From Tubiluchus corallicola (Eukaryota > Priapulida > Priapulimorpha > Priapulimorphida > Tubiluchidae): a stretch of 64,000 nucleotides of DNA. Below, piece by piece: positions 62,154 through 64,000 of this stretch. How positions within the stretch are numbered: the first letter of the stretch is position 1; every line of letters begins with the position of its first letter. The position numbers were made by a program, and so were the translations under genes. A model generated the notes under the pieces. That model made no database searches. It had not been told where the DNA came from and saw only the letters and a program-made list of their open reading frames with translations. The DNA lies in contig JAQGDQ010000148.1 of NCBI GenBank assembly GCA_030141605.1, positions 432,639 to 496,638 of the forward strand, read 5' to 3'.

Positions 62154-63340
62154 CTCTTGACAGAAATGTGCAAAGTGTAGAAGAAATGGGAATGATAATT
62201 TCTATTACACTATAGATTTTAGAGGATAAGCTCAAATGATATTTATAAACCATTGCTTGTCTAGTCCAGTTATATCTAGTCATCCTGTTTTGTTTTTTGG
62301 TGCTAATTTTTTTTCTCAAATGTCCGTTTTTTGGTGCTGTAACCATTTGACTTCTTTTAATATGAATGAAGTGAGGTTGTCCAGACTACAACCTCTATAG
62401 CATGCACCCTTGTTGCAGCATTGCAAGAGATTGATAAAAATATGTAAAAAGTGGATCATGTGTAAAAGAAAAGGAATTATAGTTTTTTGAATACTTGATC
62501 CAATTGGCTGTATTTTTAAGTCAAATATTTTTTGTTTTGGATGCCCATGTAAATTGTTGTTAGTAAGAGTTTTTCAACTAAAAGAACTAGTAAAATTATC
62601 AGCTTTAGTGCGGCAGGATTTTGTATGTAAACTGGTATCCATCTTGGTTCTCGTTGAACTTTGAGATGGTAACAAGAGCTGCAGATATATTATTGATTTA
62701 CAGCCAAAAAAATTAGTTATCTTTATTTATTTGCAGTGCATGTTTGTAAAAACAAATCATTTATTTAGAATAGGCAGCTTATTGTTTTTTTGTTTTTTAC
62801 TTTACCATTTTATTTGTAACTTCATCTAGTCATTTTACACCTTTTTTGTGCAAAATGTGAGTTACCATTGATGCTTACAGTACTGTAGCACCTTCACAAA
62901 TTATTGTAGAATGCACTTATGTCTCCATAATTATGTTTTTAGTTTATTCAACTGACTTGCTTATACAAATAGTTACAAACAACAGGATTTCAAATATTTA
63001 TTGTTTGTTTAACGCTTTTGTATATCTAACACTTTTATTGCATTTTTTAATGAAAACAGAAAATTTCAACATCTTGGACAGACTAAGATTTCTGGAAGAT
63101 TGCAGAATTCATATTCAACTGATATTCATATTCATACTCAACTGCTTGACCCAAATTGCAGCATAAGAAGATTCAAGAACATGTTGCAAGTTATATTACC
63201 AAAATTCTTATACTTTACCTGTTGTTGAAGTTGAGTAAAATATACAGATTTATAAAATTGAAAATGTCTTTTGTAAGCATTCACATTAAATTTGCTACAG
63301 AAATTGAGATTGCGTTAATAAAATTTTTTACCTAAAAATT
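62154..63340 (+). other. ryr: RyR 3' untranslated region (approximate end)
   Basis: AT-rich, no splice signals needed. The only clear AATAAA before the convergent gene is at 63317-63322 (variant ATTAAA near 63285), so the transcript probably ends near 63335-63345. The exact end is inferred. Confidence 0.6.
63317..63322 (+). terminator. Polyadenylation signal AATAAA
   Basis: Canonical hexamer about 1.16 kb after the RyR stop codon, followed by a T-rich stretch. Confidence 0.6.
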
Positions 63341-63399
63341 CACATTGTTTACATACAATAATTTCAATAATCTACACACTAAAGTTGCACTACTCAATG

Positions 63400-63497
63400 T
63401 TACGTATCAAACATGCCTTTGTATCTCTCCCTTTCTCTGCTGCTGTGTGCTTCCAATGCTGTTTTACACAGTGCTAGGTATTTCTTGATGCGAGGGT
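63400..63497 (-). CDS. Last coding exon of a convergent, unidentified gene
   Basis: On the reverse strand, acceptor CTTTCGTATTTCAG is followed by 98 nt: 2 nt completing a codon (xAC), 31 codons and TAA. The peptide is PRIKKYLALCKTALEAHSS, then a charged helix RERERYKGMFDT. A Lys/Arg/Glu-rich helix ending in YxxMF recalls the C-termini of TPR co-chaperones/immunophilins, but this is only a resemblance. Higher GC than its surroundings and a clean acceptor support it. The rest of the gene lies beyond the window or is not recognisable. Confidence 0.6.
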
Positions 63498-64000
63498 CTG
63501 AAATACGAAAGTTTAAATGCATTTTTTTGTTAAGAAATAAATTAACCAGAATGGGCTGCAACAAAACTTTGCAGCCAGCTACCCAGGTAGCAAACAGAAT
63601 TAATTTACTTGCGTGCAATTTCTATAGTTAATACAGGACGCTTGTAACATCAAGCGTGATATTCGTCATTCAAATACGACTAGGTCATCCAAATGTGACA
63701 ACAATGATATTGATTCTGGGACTGTAGTCAAGTGTTTGCTTTAGATTTATGATAGTCAAATGTGACATAGGTCTGTCAAATCTGAGAGGCTTGAAATTAC
63801 AATTATTCTTTGTTATTTCATTAGTTTAAAAACAAATTTATTATTGTTCTGCATAAACTGCAGATTAGGCCATGGAAAGACAAGTTTACTAGTTTAGCAA
63901 ATAAAACGCGCTTGAAAAACCTGTTAGGAATCAAGCAGACAACTTGGAGTGTGATAAAAAGAACGCTCAAACATTAACATCAGACTTCGGGGAGGATTTC
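63498..64000 (-). other. Probable intron of the convergent gene
   Basis: AT-rich sequence upstream (reverse strand) of the terminal exon. No further exon could be assigned before the window edge. Confidence 0.45.

Noticed and set aside
303-62153. Inositol 1,4,5-trisphosphate receptor instead of RyR
   Set aside because: SPRY3, RyR repeat 3-4, the calmodulin helix and the GGGIGD filter with [14 protein letters not shown] tail are RyR-specific.
61951-62346. 131-codon minus-strand ORF
   Set aside because: Antisense to the last RyR exon and 3' UTR; no protein family signature, an overlap shadow of the coding strand.
1-64000. tRNA, rRNA, operon or prokaryotic signals
   Set aside because: No cloverleaf-like or rRNA sequence noticed on reading, and the gene structure is clearly spliced eukaryotic; a tRNAscan/Rfam run would be needed to exclude small RNAs in introns.

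Overview
The window is a piece of animal nuclear genome (AT-rich, long introns, GT-AG splicing) filled almost entirely by the 3' three-quarters of one gene on the + strand: a ryanodine receptor (RyR), the giant Ca2+-release channel of the endoplasmic/sarcoplasmic reticulum. I placed 87 coding exons from position 303 (alternative acceptor at 291) to the stop codon at 62151-62153. All 86 introns are GT-AG, every junction keeps frame, and the exons sum to 11,111 nt: 2 nt of a split codon plus exactly 3,703 codons including the stop. By comparison with human RyR1 recalled from memory, the visible protein starts near residue 1300 of about 5000; the N-terminal part of the gene lies upstream of the window.

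Layout: 1-302 upstream intron. Exons 1-6 (303-4743) encode divergent region 2 and SPRY3. Exons 7-17 (5624-12303) encode the junctional solenoid. Exons 18-51 (13001-37014) encode the bridging solenoid, including the paired RyR repeats (exons 30-34) with a basic phosphorylation loop (exon 32). Exon 52 (38597-38709) is the calmodulin-binding helix. Exons 53-66 (41227-47996) encode the core solenoid with Ca2+-site glutamates and degenerate EF-hands. Exons 66-67 form the thumb-and-forefinger region with the ATP-contact motif. Exons 68-75 (48756-54274) are divergent region 1. Exons 76-87 (55827-62153) carry S1-S6, the pore, the C2H2 zinc site and the C-terminal tail. A 3' UTR with AATAAA at 63317-63322 follows. 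On the - strand the last exon of a convergent, unidentified gene ends at 63400.

The introns hold mobile-element relics and simple repeats: two copies of one MITE-like family (introns 28 and 32), two other inverted-repeat-bounded elements (introns 3 and 81), a CTCTA pentanucleotide array, a 55-bp AT-rich tandem repeat, an ATC-rich tract and an (AT)n run. Intron density and composition suit a non-vertebrate animal; a tunicate or other invertebrate deuterostome is my weak guess. The long acidic insert of vertebrate RyR1 DR3 is absent.

I found no new multi-gene system. The points most worth checking are a selectivity filter reading [12 protein letters not shown] where the family has VRAGGGIGDEI, a symmetric 93-nt exon (48) that looks like a cassette, a 27-nt microexon (75) just before S1, a NAGNAG acceptor at exon 73, and the mobile elements. 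Exon calls rest on recognisable protein homology plus splice signals read by eye, with no transcript evidence. Comparisons with human RyR1 and its residue numbers are from memory.
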